This document shows, one piece after another, positions 27,701-35,529 of a DNA stretch of 64,000 bases. Below the pieces are notes generated by a model. It saw nothing but the letters and a program-made list of their open reading frames with translations, did no database searches and had not been told where the DNA came from. A program made the position numbers and the translations under genes. The DNA lies in assembly GCF_002150505.1 (NCBI RefSeq), contig NZ_MSSV01000001.1, positions 372,001 to 436,000 of the forward strand, given 5' to 3'. This stretch comes from Algoriphagus ratkowskyi (GTDB taxonomy: Bacteria; Bacteroidota; Bacteroidia; Cytophagales; Cyclobacteriaceae). Position 1 is the first letter of the stretch. Each line of letters opens with the position of its first letter.

Positions 27701-27790
27701 GCGAAAGCTACTTTGGAATCAATCGTGGTGAATGCAACCAATGCTGAAATTAAACAAATGGCACAATCCAAACTTCAAACTCTTAAGTAA
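24785..27790 (+). CDS. Large periplasmic tetratricopeptide repeat protein
   Basis: A signal peptide (MKYYLVFLASLLVSSLGFSLNGYSQ) is followed by about 950 residues of TPR and SEL1-like helical pairs, for example KEAIDSYKLVDTKKLTVENQADVLFKQGYSHF, QDAITALDEYIDSYPSGKYKVEAENLL and SQAVRSFENYLKSYPQSAQRADALYFLGDSYL. The last two motifs resemble the BamD/CpoB type of TPR that binds envelope partners. It is 2 bases upstream of an outer-membrane barrel gene and begins the operon that continues into ExbB-ExbD-TonB, so an envelope scaffold role is likely. Confidence 0.9.
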   Translation: MKYYLVFLASLLVSSLGFSLNGYSQSSLYQTSPQQKLDHNLELFDKKFFSASIYDNTRLLEKPVNSGQAKTAELNRAMAALQLESPDGAGLMKKYIFDHGNDPSVTTAGLYLGDHFFFKRNFKEAIDSYKLVDTKKLTVENQADVLFKQGYSHFQLNQYAEAAPYFDQGKALNQQASFDSYYYSGFIAMENGNNEKAISDLQTASQSPAYANKVPYLLAALYYKQGSYDQLISFAEPKMTTGQNLEKKDLIYLYLAEAYYAKKNFPKAAENYDAFINSRKGEELGRNEIYKAGISQFEIKNYQRATDYLKVSASSSDEIGQASSYYLAQSYLKLENYQFASTSFQSAAKSDFNPAIKEESIFNYAKVNLQKGSFQDAITALDEYIDSYPSGKYKVEAENLLSEALVNTNDYLRAIDQMDKISNKSPRIREAYQKVAFYQAMVYYRDQKYNPALAYLDKSLQYPVDKSLVLDAHFWKGEINSAANNLPQAIKSYEAVLSNRPSGANGTVAKSYYGLGYAYFNSQQYPKAEEQFRKFTENRQVIANKQQYDDAVLRLGDCYYVQKRFGEAASTFQRAINEGNSGVDYAYYRLAVVQNFQSSNQQALSQLDVLISRYPNSLYLEDALYQRGQIYMEETNYQAASVSFSDLLNTKPNSPFVPYALEGRAVANFSLQKYEQTIKDYSTILNNHPNSENSETALKGLQETLALQGRSGEFSDYLTKYKGSNPSSGSVQSLEFEAAKGAFFDKNYSQAVRSFENYLKSYPQSAQRADALYFLGDSYLQVGETERALAQFKTLEIEPASPQRIRAMQKLGVIELERGNFAQAIPYLETSVQNARSKPEEAEAVQGLMVANFETKKYQQAIVQAERLATLDGVIPESSPKALLIKAKSQKELNQKPQSELTLTALVADYKTAQGAEGLYLLALASQEKGDINQSSELIFDQAGAFANYDYWYGRIFLLLADNYLKSGEEFQAKATLESIVVNATNAEIKQMAQSKLQTLK

Positions 27791-27792
27791 GC

Positions 27793-29511
27793 ATGAAGAA
27801 GCTAGCGAAAACTATCCTTTTGACAGGAATAATAGGTTTGACATACGGAGGAATTTCGGCACAGACGCAGCAACGCGGAGCTGTAACTGATCAGGAATTT
27901 GTGATCCGAAAAGACCGAGTACTCACTGTACCGGTGCAGCCAAGAATGTACGAGAAACTACCTGTGCTACCTAAGCCAACCGGCTTGAATGAATATAATT
28001 ACTTGGTGAGCAGCTATCCTTTGAATTTAAAACCTTTGGATCTCAAAGCTGAACCTTCACAGAAAGTGTATACGCCAGAGCGACTAGACCTATATCCAGG
28101 CTACATACGCGCAGGTTACGGTAATTTTGCATCTCCACTATTAGAGGCGAGATACATGAAGACTGATATTGCTGACTTCAATTATTCGCTGCAATTGAAT
28201 CATCAAAGTTTTGGTAAAGGACCTGTTCTGGCTGAGGAATCAAAAGAGTCTCATACGAACTTGGGCTTTGACGGAAGCTATTTCACAGATCTATTTGAAG
28301 TATTTGGTGGACTAAGTTGGAATCAGGATAGTTATCAGTTCTATGGTGAGGATCCAAATTTCTTGACTGACGAGAATGGGTTATTTAAAGGATTTGATAG
28401 TAATGTCCTTCAAGCCATTGAAGTGAAAGCTGGTATTCGTGAGTTGGAGAAAGTTGGACCTTTCTCATACGAAGGGCAATTGAGCTTTAGAAATTTCACA
28501 GATAGTTATCTAGTGAAAGAAAACCAAGTGGGGATAGAAGCTAGCGGTACATTCAGGCCTATGGATGACTGGGCAGGTAGAATAGGATTGTCTTATTTTT
28601 CCACTAAACCACAGGACTTGAATTACTCTTTGACTCGTACATATTTTGCCATCCGCCCTACGGTTTCTTATCAATACGACGCCTTCAACTTCACAGCGGG
28701 TGTAAATATTGTTTCGGAAAATGATTCCCTAGAGAATAAGGCAAGTGATTTTCATGTATTTCCAGTGCTCAAAGCGAATTATAAGTTTGCAGAGGAATTT
28801 GGCTTTTTTGCTGAGTTTTCAGGAGATGTGCAGCGGAATACGTATTACAGTTTTGTGAATGAAAACCCCTATTTAGGACCAAGTGATCAGCTGCTCAATA
28901 CAGTTCAGAATTATAAATTTGAAGCAGGTATAGAAGGTCAGTTTAATGGGGCATTTAGCTATCGTGGTGCAGTCAACATGAGCCGCTATAACCAGATGCA
29001 CTTCTTTGTGAATAATTACAAAAACAATTTGGTAATAGCAGATTCGGCTAGATTTAGCTTGGCATATGACGACAAGACGACAGTTTTTAATATTAATGCA
29101 GAGTTAGGTTATAAGTTCTCTGACCTTTACACGCTGAATAGCAGATTGGATTTGTATCAGTATGACTTGAGTACTCAGGCAGAAGCATGGAATAAGCCAG
29201 CTTGGGAACTGAGAGTGAATAATCAAATCACTCCACTAGCTCGCTTGATCGTACAGGCGAATTTGAATTTGATGGGTGGGCTGAAAGCTAGAGGGAATGC
29301 GATGGGCGATACGGTAGGAAATCATGGACCTTATGAGGTAGTGAAATTAAAAACAATAGCTGATTTGCAACTGAAGGCCGATTATGGAATTACCGATCGA
29401 ATATCTGTTTTTGCCGTAGGCAATAATATATTCAATGCTACAAACATGCGTTGGTTGAATTATCCTGTGCGAGGAATTCAGTTTATCGGCGGGGCATCGT
29501 TTAAATTCTAA
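27793..29511 (+). CDS. Outer-membrane beta-barrel protein, TonB-receptor-like without a plug
   Basis: Signal peptide (ILLTGIIGLTYGGISAQ), then 550 residues of alternating polar and aromatic strands and a C-terminus ending in phenylalanine (FIGGASFKF), the usual BAM recognition end. The first 90 residues are proline-rich (VLPKPTGL) and lack TonB plug motifs, so it resembles the barrel part of TonB-dependent receptors only. It is coupled to the giant TPR gene (2-base gap) and precedes SPOR, ExbB, ExbD and TonB. Its ligand is unknown. Confidence 0.8.
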   Translation: MKKLAKTILLTGIIGLTYGGISAQTQQRGAVTDQEFVIRKDRVLTVPVQPRMYEKLPVLPKPTGLNEYNYLVSSYPLNLKPLDLKAEPSQKVYTPERLDLYPGYIRAGYGNFASPLLEARYMKTDIADFNYSLQLNHQSFGKGPVLAEESKESHTNLGFDGSYFTDLFEVFGGLSWNQDSYQFYGEDPNFLTDENGLFKGFDSNVLQAIEVKAGIRELEKVGPFSYEGQLSFRNFTDSYLVKENQVGIEASGTFRPMDDWAGRIGLSYFSTKPQDLNYSLTRTYFAIRPTVSYQYDAFNFTAGVNIVSENDSLENKASDFHVFPVLKANYKFAEEFGFFAEFSGDVQRNTYYSFVNENPYLGPSDQLLNTVQNYKFEAGIEGQFNGAFSYRGAVNMSRYNQMHFFVNNYKNNLVIADSARFSLAYDDKTTVFNINAELGYKFSDLYTLNSRLDLYQYDLSTQAEAWNKPAWELRVNNQITPLARLIVQANLNLMGGLKARGNAMGDTVGNHGPYEVVKLKTIADLQLKADYGITDRISVFAVGNNIFNATNMRWLNYPVRGIQFIGGASFKF

Positions 29512-29578
29512 GATTGTTTGAGGCTCGGGTTGGGGTTTAGACTCAATTCATTTAGTTTCGTAACATTCCCCACAAGCA

Positions 29579-30364
29579 ATGACTGATAAAACCACAGATA
29601 CTAAGCAATGGACTGATCCAGCTGATTTTGGACTTCCTTTTGTAAAAGTTGTTCCGCTTAATCAAGCTACAATTTCTAAGAAAGAGGAGAAAAAGGTGGA
29701 GCCAATCAATGTGGCTGAAATTAAGAAGAAGACAATTCATGCAGTAAAACCTATTTATTCAGATACAGAAGAAATAGCCAAACCCAAGCCTAAAATCGCA
29801 GCAAAAAAGTACAATAATTCATGGATATGGATTGCTGCACTATTGGCTCTAGCGGTTGTGTTGCTGATTATTTGGCAAATGAATCAATCGGTAGTTTCTG
29901 GTTTTGATCCTGAGACAGTTGTAGCTGAAACGTCAGATGCATCAGATAGTACTGATTACCCTGCTGCGGCCATTAATTCTACCCCAAGTGAAGAAACGCA
30001 AATCACTGAAAATCAATCAGCTATTTCAGATTCAGCAAGTTCTGATTCGCCAGCTCCTGGAATAGGCCAAACTGGTACAACTATTGCGTCTACGGTGTCT
30101 GGAACGTTGGTTCGAGTTACAGAAAAAGCGGATCGAGCTCAATTTTATATTATCATTGGAAGCCTCCCAAATGAAGCTATGGCTTTGGAGGAGGCGAACA
30201 AGTATATGAATAGAGCAGAGACAGTTTATCTGATATTACCATACGAAGATGTAACAAATTATCGTTTGGCAATAGGGACTTCAAGAGGCTGGACTGCCAT
30301 CAATGAAGAGCTTGCTCGTGTCAAAGATCAGTACACAGAAGATTTATGGATTTTGAAATATTAA
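29579..30364 (+). CDS. SPOR domain membrane protein
   Basis: A bitopic protein: about 80 cytoplasmic residues rich in Lys and Glu, one membrane helix (WIWIAALLALAVVLLIIW), a low-complexity Ser/Thr/Asp linker, and a C-terminal SPOR-like domain (FYIIIGSLPNEAMALEEANKYM ... NYRLAIGTSRGWTAINEELARVK). SPOR domains bind denuded peptidoglycan. It is placed right before exbB with a 1-base gap, so it is probably part of the envelope-energising operon. Confidence 0.85.
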   Translation: MTDKTTDTKQWTDPADFGLPFVKVVPLNQATISKKEEKKVEPINVAEIKKKTIHAVKPIYSDTEEIAKPKPKIAAKKYNNSWIWIAALLALAVVLLIIWQMNQSVVSGFDPETVVAETSDASDSTDYPAAAINSTPSEETQITENQSAISDSASSDSPAPGIGQTGTTIASTVSGTLVRVTEKADRAQFYIIIGSLPNEAMALEEANKYMNRAETVYLILPYEDVTNYRLAIGTSRGWTAINEELARVKDQYTEDLWILKY

Positions 30365-30365
30365 T

Positions 30366-31055
30366 ATGATTTTACTTCAAACACTCTCTACAGACTCCCT
30401 TGCTGTAGCAGATGGCCTGGCGATGGGTGCCACTAAAGACAATATTGGACTTCTTGATCTTTTGATCAAAGGCGGATACATGATGGTGCCGCTTTATCTG
30501 TTGTTCATTCTTGCTATTTTCATCTTTGTAGAGCGATTAATCACACTTAATAAAGCTTCGAAAACTTCCTCCTATCTCATGGATCAGGTGAAGGTTTTGG
30601 TTCAAAGTGGTCAGACTGAAAAAGCAAAAATTCTATGTGCAGGCGAGCATACACCTGTAGCAAATATGATAGCTAAGGGGATTGAGCGTATTGGTTCGCC
30701 CTTGAAAAATATTGAAGTAGCGATTGAGAATGTTGGTAAAATCGAGATTTATAAGTTAGAGAAGAATCTAAATTTACTAGCTACTGTTTCTGGAGCTGCA
30801 CCCATGATTGGTTTCTTAGGAACAGTTGCAGGTATGATTCAGGCGTTTATTGCTATAGCGCAAGAGGAGGGGATGGTTTCACCAAAGCTTCTTTCTGAAG
30901 GCATCTATGAAGCGATGATTACAACTGCTGCAGGTTTGGTAGTAGGTATCATTGCTTACCTAGGTTATAATTTTCTAGTATCGAAGGTGTCTAAACTTGT
31001 ACACAACATGGAATACACTTCTATAGAATTTATTGACTTGCTTCAAGATAAATAA
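30366..31055 (+). CDS. exbB: MotA/TolQ/ExbB proton channel family protein
   Basis: A 229-residue protein with the ExbB layout: an N-terminal segment, a first membrane helix (GYMMVPLYLLFILAIFIFVERL), a cytoplasmic helical part (VANMIAKGIERIGSPLKNIE), and two further helices, LNLLATVSGAAPMIGFLGTVAGMIQAF and MITTAAGLVVGIIAYLGYNFL. The GAAPMIGFLGTVAGM block is diagnostic. It forms the proton-conducting pentamer that energises TonB. It lies 1 base before exbD. Confidence 0.93.
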   Translation: MILLQTLSTDSLAVADGLAMGATKDNIGLLDLLIKGGYMMVPLYLLFILAIFIFVERLITLNKASKTSSYLMDQVKVLVQSGQTEKAKILCAGEHTPVANMIAKGIERIGSPLKNIEVAIENVGKIEIYKLEKNLNLLATVSGAAPMIGFLGTVAGMIQAFIAIAQEEGMVSPKLLSEGIYEAMITTAAGLVVGIIAYLGYNFLVSKVSKLVHNMEYTSIEFIDLLQDK

Positions 31056-31056
31056 A

Positions 31057-31446
31057 ATGGGACTTCAGTCTAAAAACAAAGTAGATCCATCATTCAGCAT
31101 GTCTTCGATGACAGATATTATATTTCTGTTATTAATCTTTTTCATGCTTACTTCTTCCTTCATCACGCCTTCTGGATTGCCAGTAAATTTGCCTTCTAGC
31201 GAAACTTCAGACATCATTATGCAGGAAGTTAGCGTTACTATCACCAAGGATCTCAAATATTCTGTAAATGATAGGATAGTTCCAAGGGAACAAATCAAGG
31301 CAGAATTAGCTTCTTTGCTTAAGGATAAGAAAGGTCAGGTCGTTTTACACATTGACAAAGATGTACCTGTAGAATACTTGGTAGAGATAGGAGGAATAGC
31401 AGCAGGGTTGGAAGCAAATGTTTCGATCGCAACAAAACCATTTTAA
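31057..31446 (+). CDS. exbD: Biopolymer transporter ExbD/TolR
   Basis: The ATG at 31057, one base after the exbB stop, is preferred over an in-frame upstream start that would overlap exbB. The single helix carries the conserved aspartate in SSMTDIIFLLLIFFMLTSSF. The periplasmic domain (VSVTITKDLKYSVNDRIV, VVLHIDKDVPVEYLVEI) fits TolR/ExbD. It works with ExbB and the TonB encoded downstream. Confidence 0.93.
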   Translation: MGLQSKNKVDPSFSMSSMTDIIFLLLIFFMLTSSFITPSGLPVNLPSSETSDIIMQEVSVTITKDLKYSVNDRIVPREQIKAELASLLKDKKGQVVLHIDKDVPVEYLVEIGGIAAGLEANVSIATKPF

Positions 31447-31499
31447 GAAATCGAGCATGATTTAAGCGTCATACTGGAAAGATCCTAATTAGAGATTCC

Positions 31500-31517
31500 T
31501 CCCGATAGCTATCGGGA
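31500..31517. repeat. 18-bp perfect palindrome TCCCGATAGCTATCGGGA
   Basis: It is its own reverse complement and lies in the 104-base gap between exbD and tonB. The arms match those at 24735-24752 and 10966-10979. It could fold as an RNA hairpin inside the operon transcript and tune tonB expression. Confidence 0.65.
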
Positions 31518-31550
31518 TGGCCATTAAAAGACAAATTATAAGCAGGTGCA

Positions 31551-32507
31551 ATGGAATACTGGAACGCAGAAAAAATAGAGAGCGAGAGCAAGAAAAAATC
31601 GTGGGTAATCACAATTATCTTCAACGTATTGCTTCTCATTGCGCTCTACTTTATCGTGGTTTGGAAACAGCCCATTCCACCTTTGCCTACTTTTGGTTTG
31701 GAGCTAAATCTTGGTTTTACTCCTACGGGTTCGGGCGATAGAAATAGCCCAAATGCTCCTTCAGAAACTATAACACCTATGGTAGAAGCAGCAGCGCCAG
31801 GAGACATAGCTGAAGCTGTGACTAAACCAGCTTCTCCACCCCCAAGTCCAAAGACAGAAACGGCAAAGCCTGCAGCGCAGCCTAAACCATCTGTGAATAA
31901 GGCCGTGACGACAAAGCCATCTCCAATCAAAGGAGAAGAGAAAGCAACAGAGCAAACCAAAAAACCTGAACCAGTAAAGAAAGAAGTGGCTAAGCCAGTC
32001 GAAACTCCTGCGAAAGCAGCGGAAAAAGAAACAGTTCAGAAGGCTCCTGAAAAGCCAAAAATTGATCAACGAGCAGTAATGGGAGCTGGTGGTACTTCAG
32101 GTACAGGTACAAAACCGGCTTCGGGTGGGGCACAGGGGTCATCTACTGAAAAAGGAGATGAAGGTGATTCGAAAGGAACAGTCGATGGCCGTGCGATCAT
32201 GGGAGTTGGCTCTGGAAAAGGGTCTAATTCTGGTGATGGCTATAGCTTAGATCTTGCAGGTTGGGACTTTGCTCAGAGGCCAAGTATTAATGATAGAGTT
32301 TCTACCAGAAATGGTAAGATCGTTTTTAAAATCACTATTGACGATGCGGGCAGAGTAGTGCAGGCAGTTCCTTTAGAATACAATGTATCTAACGACGTTC
32401 TTGCCTATTATCGTCAAGTAGTCAATCAGATATCCTTTAAGAAACAAGGTGGAGCGGCCGCAGAATTCTCTAGCGGCAAGATTACCTTTGTTATTAAGGT
32501 GGATTAA
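31551..32507 (+). CDS. tonB: TonB-like energy transducer
   Basis: An N-terminal cytoplasmic stretch and one membrane helix (WVITIIFNVLLLIALYFIVVW) are followed by a long Pro-Lys-Ala-Thr linker (residues 85-175), typical of TonB spanning the periplasm, and a Gly-rich segment. The C-terminal domain (NGKIVFKITIDDAGRVVQAVPLE ... KITFVIKVD) is of the TonB-C type. The gene follows exbB and exbD. Codon composition in the linker is biased to alanine and proline. Confidence 0.88.
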   Translation: MEYWNAEKIESESKKKSWVITIIFNVLLLIALYFIVVWKQPIPPLPTFGLELNLGFTPTGSGDRNSPNAPSETITPMVEAAAPGDIAEAVTKPASPPPSPKTETAKPAAQPKPSVNKAVTTKPSPIKGEEKATEQTKKPEPVKKEVAKPVETPAKAAEKETVQKAPEKPKIDQRAVMGAGGTSGTGTKPASGGAQGSSTEKGDEGDSKGTVDGRAIMGVGSGKGSNSGDGYSLDLAGWDFAQRPSINDRVSTRNGKIVFKITIDDAGRVVQAVPLEYNVSNDVLAYYRQVVNQISFKKQGGAAAEFSSGKITFVIKVD

Positions 32508-32510
32508 GCA

Positions 32511-33920
32511 ATGAATTACCAGGAGACACTGGATTATTTGTTTAATTCACTTCCCATGTTTCAGCGTGTGGGAGCATCTGCATTCAGAAAGGATCTGAGA
32601 AGCACAATCCTTCTTTGCGATCATCTCGATAATCCTGAAAATAAATTCAAATCAATTCATGTGGCAGGTACTAATGGGAAAGGAAGTTCCTCCCATAGTT
32701 TGGCTGCTATTTTTCAGAGTGCAGGATATAAAACTGGTCTTTACACTTCTCCACATCTCAAGTCTTTCACGGAGCGAATTAGAATCAACGGCCTAGAAAT
32801 AGAATCTGAGCTGGTGGTTCAGTTTGTGAAAGAAAACAAAAGCTTTCTAGATGAACTGAAACCTAGTTTTTTTGAGATGACGGTAGGTATGGCCTTCTGG
32901 TTTTTTGCACAGGAGAAAGTTGATATTGCCATTATAGAAGTTGGGATGGGTGGCAATTTTGACAGCACAAATATCATCACTCCGGAGCTCTCCTTGATTA
33001 CCAATATCGGATATGACCATGTACAGTTCTTGGGAGATACGCTGCCCTTGATAGCAGGGGAAAAAGCCGGAATTATCAAATCTAATATTCCTGTAGTCAT
33101 CAGCGAAACTCATGAGGAAACAAAGGATGTTTTTGTTGAAAAAGCAAAGGAGATGAGTTCTCCGATCACCTTTGCTGATCAAAACTGGATGGCTGTCAAA
33201 CTGTTTGAGGAAGACGGAAAGGCGAATTATAGGATTATACATGGAGATAGGTTGAAATGGTCTGTGGAGACAAAAACCACGGAAGAGTTAAATCGGTCTG
33301 TGGAGATAAATACAGAATCAGAGGATAGTTTAAATCAGTCTATAAAATCACAAAACACGGCGGAGAATGACAATACCTTCAATTTGACTTTTGGACTGAA
33401 TGGTAACTATCAGAAATATAACCTAGCGGGAATTCTGGAATCAGTCGCTCAGATGAGGCAAATGGGTTGGGAATTGCCTGATGTGGCGGTTCGTGAAGGT
33501 TTAAATAATGTCACAGAACTAACAGGATTGAAAGGCAGATGGCAGACGCTTTCGTCGAATCCACTAGTTATCTGCGACACAGGGCATAATGAAGCGGGAT
33601 TTCGCGAGATACTTTCCCAACTAGAAACCTACACTTTTACGAAGCTATGGCTTGTGATCGGAATGGTGCAGGATAAGGATATTTCCAAAGTGCTTGCCAT
33701 GCTTCCAAAAACTGCAAATTATATTTTTTGCGAAGCGAAACTTCCGCGAGCTTTGCCTGCTGATCAATTGGCAGAAAAGGCGAATTCAGTAGGCTTAATT
33801 GGAGAGGTTATTCCTGATATTAATGATGCTTTAGCTTTTGCTAGAAAAAATGCTTCAAAAGATGACTTGATTTTTGTGGGAGGGAGTACTTTTGTAGTTG
33901 CAGAAATCGAAGAGCTTTAG
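32511..33920 (+). CDS. folC: Folylpolyglutamate synthase / dihydrofolate synthase
   Basis: Mur-ligase-like enzyme with HVAGTNGKGSSSHSLAAI (P-loop), TGLYTSPHLKSFTERIRING, IIEVGMGGNFDSTN, the lysine-bearing LIAGEKAGIIK and a C-terminal DTGHNEAGFREIL. The length of 469 is somewhat above the usual 420-440 because of a low-complexity insertion around residues 245-290 (TKTTEELNRSVEINTESED). It adds glutamate to folates in the cytosol. It begins 3 bases after tonB and ends directly before trmB. Confidence 0.93.
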   Translation: MNYQETLDYLFNSLPMFQRVGASAFRKDLRSTILLCDHLDNPENKFKSIHVAGTNGKGSSSHSLAAIFQSAGYKTGLYTSPHLKSFTERIRINGLEIESELVVQFVKENKSFLDELKPSFFEMTVGMAFWFFAQEKVDIAIIEVGMGGNFDSTNIITPELSLITNIGYDHVQFLGDTLPLIAGEKAGIIKSNIPVVISETHEETKDVFVEKAKEMSSPITFADQNWMAVKLFEEDGKANYRIIHGDRLKWSVETKTTEELNRSVEINTESEDSLNQSIKSQNTAENDNTFNLTFGLNGNYQKYNLAGILESVAQMRQMGWELPDVAVREGLNNVTELTGLKGRWQTLSSNPLVICDTGHNEAGFREILSQLETYTFTKLWLVIGMVQDKDISKVLAMLPKTANYIFCEAKLPRALPADQLAEKANSVGLIGEVIPDINDALAFARKNASKDDLIFVGGSTFVVAEIEEL

Positions 33921-34580
33921 ATGAGTAGAAAAAAACTGGTTCGCTTTCAAGAAAACGACGAGAACCCAAATGTAATCCAGGCAGGTAAGCCACTTTTTGA
34001 CACAATTAAAGGAAACTGGAATGATGTGCAGTTCCAAAATCACAATCCTATTGTCGTAGAACTAGCTTGTGGAAGAGGTGAATTTACAGTAGGGCTAGCC
34101 CGCAATTTTCCCAATCAGAACTTCATCGGTGTTGATATTAAAGGCAGTAGAATCTGGAAAGGTAGCTCTACAGCTACCGCTGAAGGTATTCACAACGTGT
34201 CTTTCCTTAGAACTCAGATCGAGCTTTTGGAGAAGTATTTTGCTGCAGATGAGATATCAGAACTTTGGATCACTTTTCCTGATCCATTTCCTAGAGATGG
34301 AGATGAGAAGCGTAGATTGACATCTCCACGCTTTTTGGAAATGTACAAGCCGATGCTAAAGAAAGATGGCTTTTTACACTTCAAAACTGATAACACTGAT
34401 CTTTTCAATTATTCACTGGACCTTTTTCAAAGCCGAGAAGACATTGAGATAATTGGTTTTACACATGATTTCTACCAGAGCGAGTGGAAGGATGATCACT
34501 TTGGAATTCAGACACGGTACGAGAAAATGTTCTCTGACAAAGGAGAAAAGATCAAGTATCTGAAGTGTAGATTTATTTGA
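33921..34580 (+). CDS. trmB: tRNA (guanine-N7-)-methyltransferase
   Basis: SAM-binding motif IVVELACGRGEFTVGLAR, FIGVDIKGSRIWKGSS, the TrmB catalytic block WITFPDPFPRDGDEKRRLTSPRFL, and HFKTDNTDLFNYS match TrmB, which methylates G46 in tRNA. The usual PDPWPK is PDPFPR here, as in other Bacteroidota. It starts immediately after the folC stop, the last gene of the long run. Confidence 0.94.
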   Translation: MSRKKLVRFQENDENPNVIQAGKPLFDTIKGNWNDVQFQNHNPIVVELACGRGEFTVGLARNFPNQNFIGVDIKGSRIWKGSSTATAEGIHNVSFLRTQIELLEKYFAADEISELWITFPDPFPRDGDEKRRLTSPRFLEMYKPMLKKDGFLHFKTDNTDLFNYSLDLFQSREDIEIIGFTHDFYQSEWKDDHFGIQTRYEKMFSDKGEKIKYLKCRFI

Positions 34581-34781
34581 GACAAAGTAATTTCAGATAG
34601 GTTTCACGCATACGCTCGCTGATTACTAGCGCAAATTTGTGCAAGGGATTTTGCGGGTATTTTTAAATAGTAAGTTAGAAATCAGCGACTATTTGCTTTT
34701 TTCTAGCTTAATTCTGAGGGTTTTTTCGTCTAATTCATTGTAGTTTACCTTAGTCTTTTATACATCCAACATCCAATCATT

Positions 34782-35480
34782 ATGAGCAAAAAGAAACACT
34801 TGGTAGTTCTCAGTGGAGCGGGGATTTCTGCAGAGAGCGGAATCAAAACTTTTAGAGATTCGGGTGGACTTTGGGAAGGCCATGATGTGATGGAAGTGGC
34901 TTCCCCCGAGGGTTGGAGAAACAATCAAGAACTCGTTCAGGATTTTTATAACCAGAGGAGAAAGCAATTGCTTACTTGTGAGCCTAATCAGGCGCATTAT
35001 ATTTTGGCAGATCTCGAGAAGGATTTTGAAGTATCGATCATCACGCAAAACGTCGATGATCTGCACGAGCGGGCTGGTTCTTCGCATGTAATTCATCTTC
35101 ATGGGGAATTGAAAAAATCGCAGAGTACTCTTGATCCAACATTAGTTTATGACCTTGATCACTGGGAAATAAAGAAAGGCGATAAATGTGAGAAGGGAAG
35201 TCAACTACGTCCGCATATTGTATGGTTTGGTGAGCAAGTTCCAAAGATGGAGGAAGCTATGGAATTAGCCGCTTCGGCAGATCTTTTCGTGGTGATCGGG
35301 ACTTCGCTACAAGTTTATCCGGCCGCAGGTTTAGTCAGCTATGTTGCTGCTGGAAGTAAGATTTATGTGATTGACCCAATAATGCCAGAAGTTAACTTCA
35401 GGAGGAAGGTGATTACTATCTTGGAAAGTGCCACGAATGGAGTGAAGACTTTGGAGAAAATGATAAAGTCTGAAATATAA
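34782..35480 (+). CDS. cobB: Sir2-family NAD-dependent deacylase lacking the zinc cysteines
   Basis: The sirtuin core is intact: VLSGAGISAESGIKTFRDSGGLW, ITQNVDDLHERAG, LHGE with the catalytic histidine, RPHIVWFGE and VIGTSLQVYPAAGL. The zinc-ribbon segment between LHGEL and RPHIVWF keeps only one cysteine (DKCEKG) instead of the usual four, so it probably binds no zinc. It would remove acyl groups from lysines in the cytosol. Arg and Tyr residues of desuccinylase type were not clearly identified. Confidence 0.9.
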   Translation: MSKKKHLVVLSGAGISAESGIKTFRDSGGLWEGHDVMEVASPEGWRNNQELVQDFYNQRRKQLLTCEPNQAHYILADLEKDFEVSIITQNVDDLHERAGSSHVIHLHGELKKSQSTLDPTLVYDLDHWEIKKGDKCEKGSQLRPHIVWFGEQVPKMEEAMELAASADLFVVIGTSLQVYPAAGLVSYVAAGSKIYVIDPIMPEVNFRRKVITILESATNGVKTLEKMIKSEI

Positions 35481-35529
35481 TTTTTGATCAGAAAAGAAAG
35501 TCTATAAATTGAGAGATAAACCTTTATTT

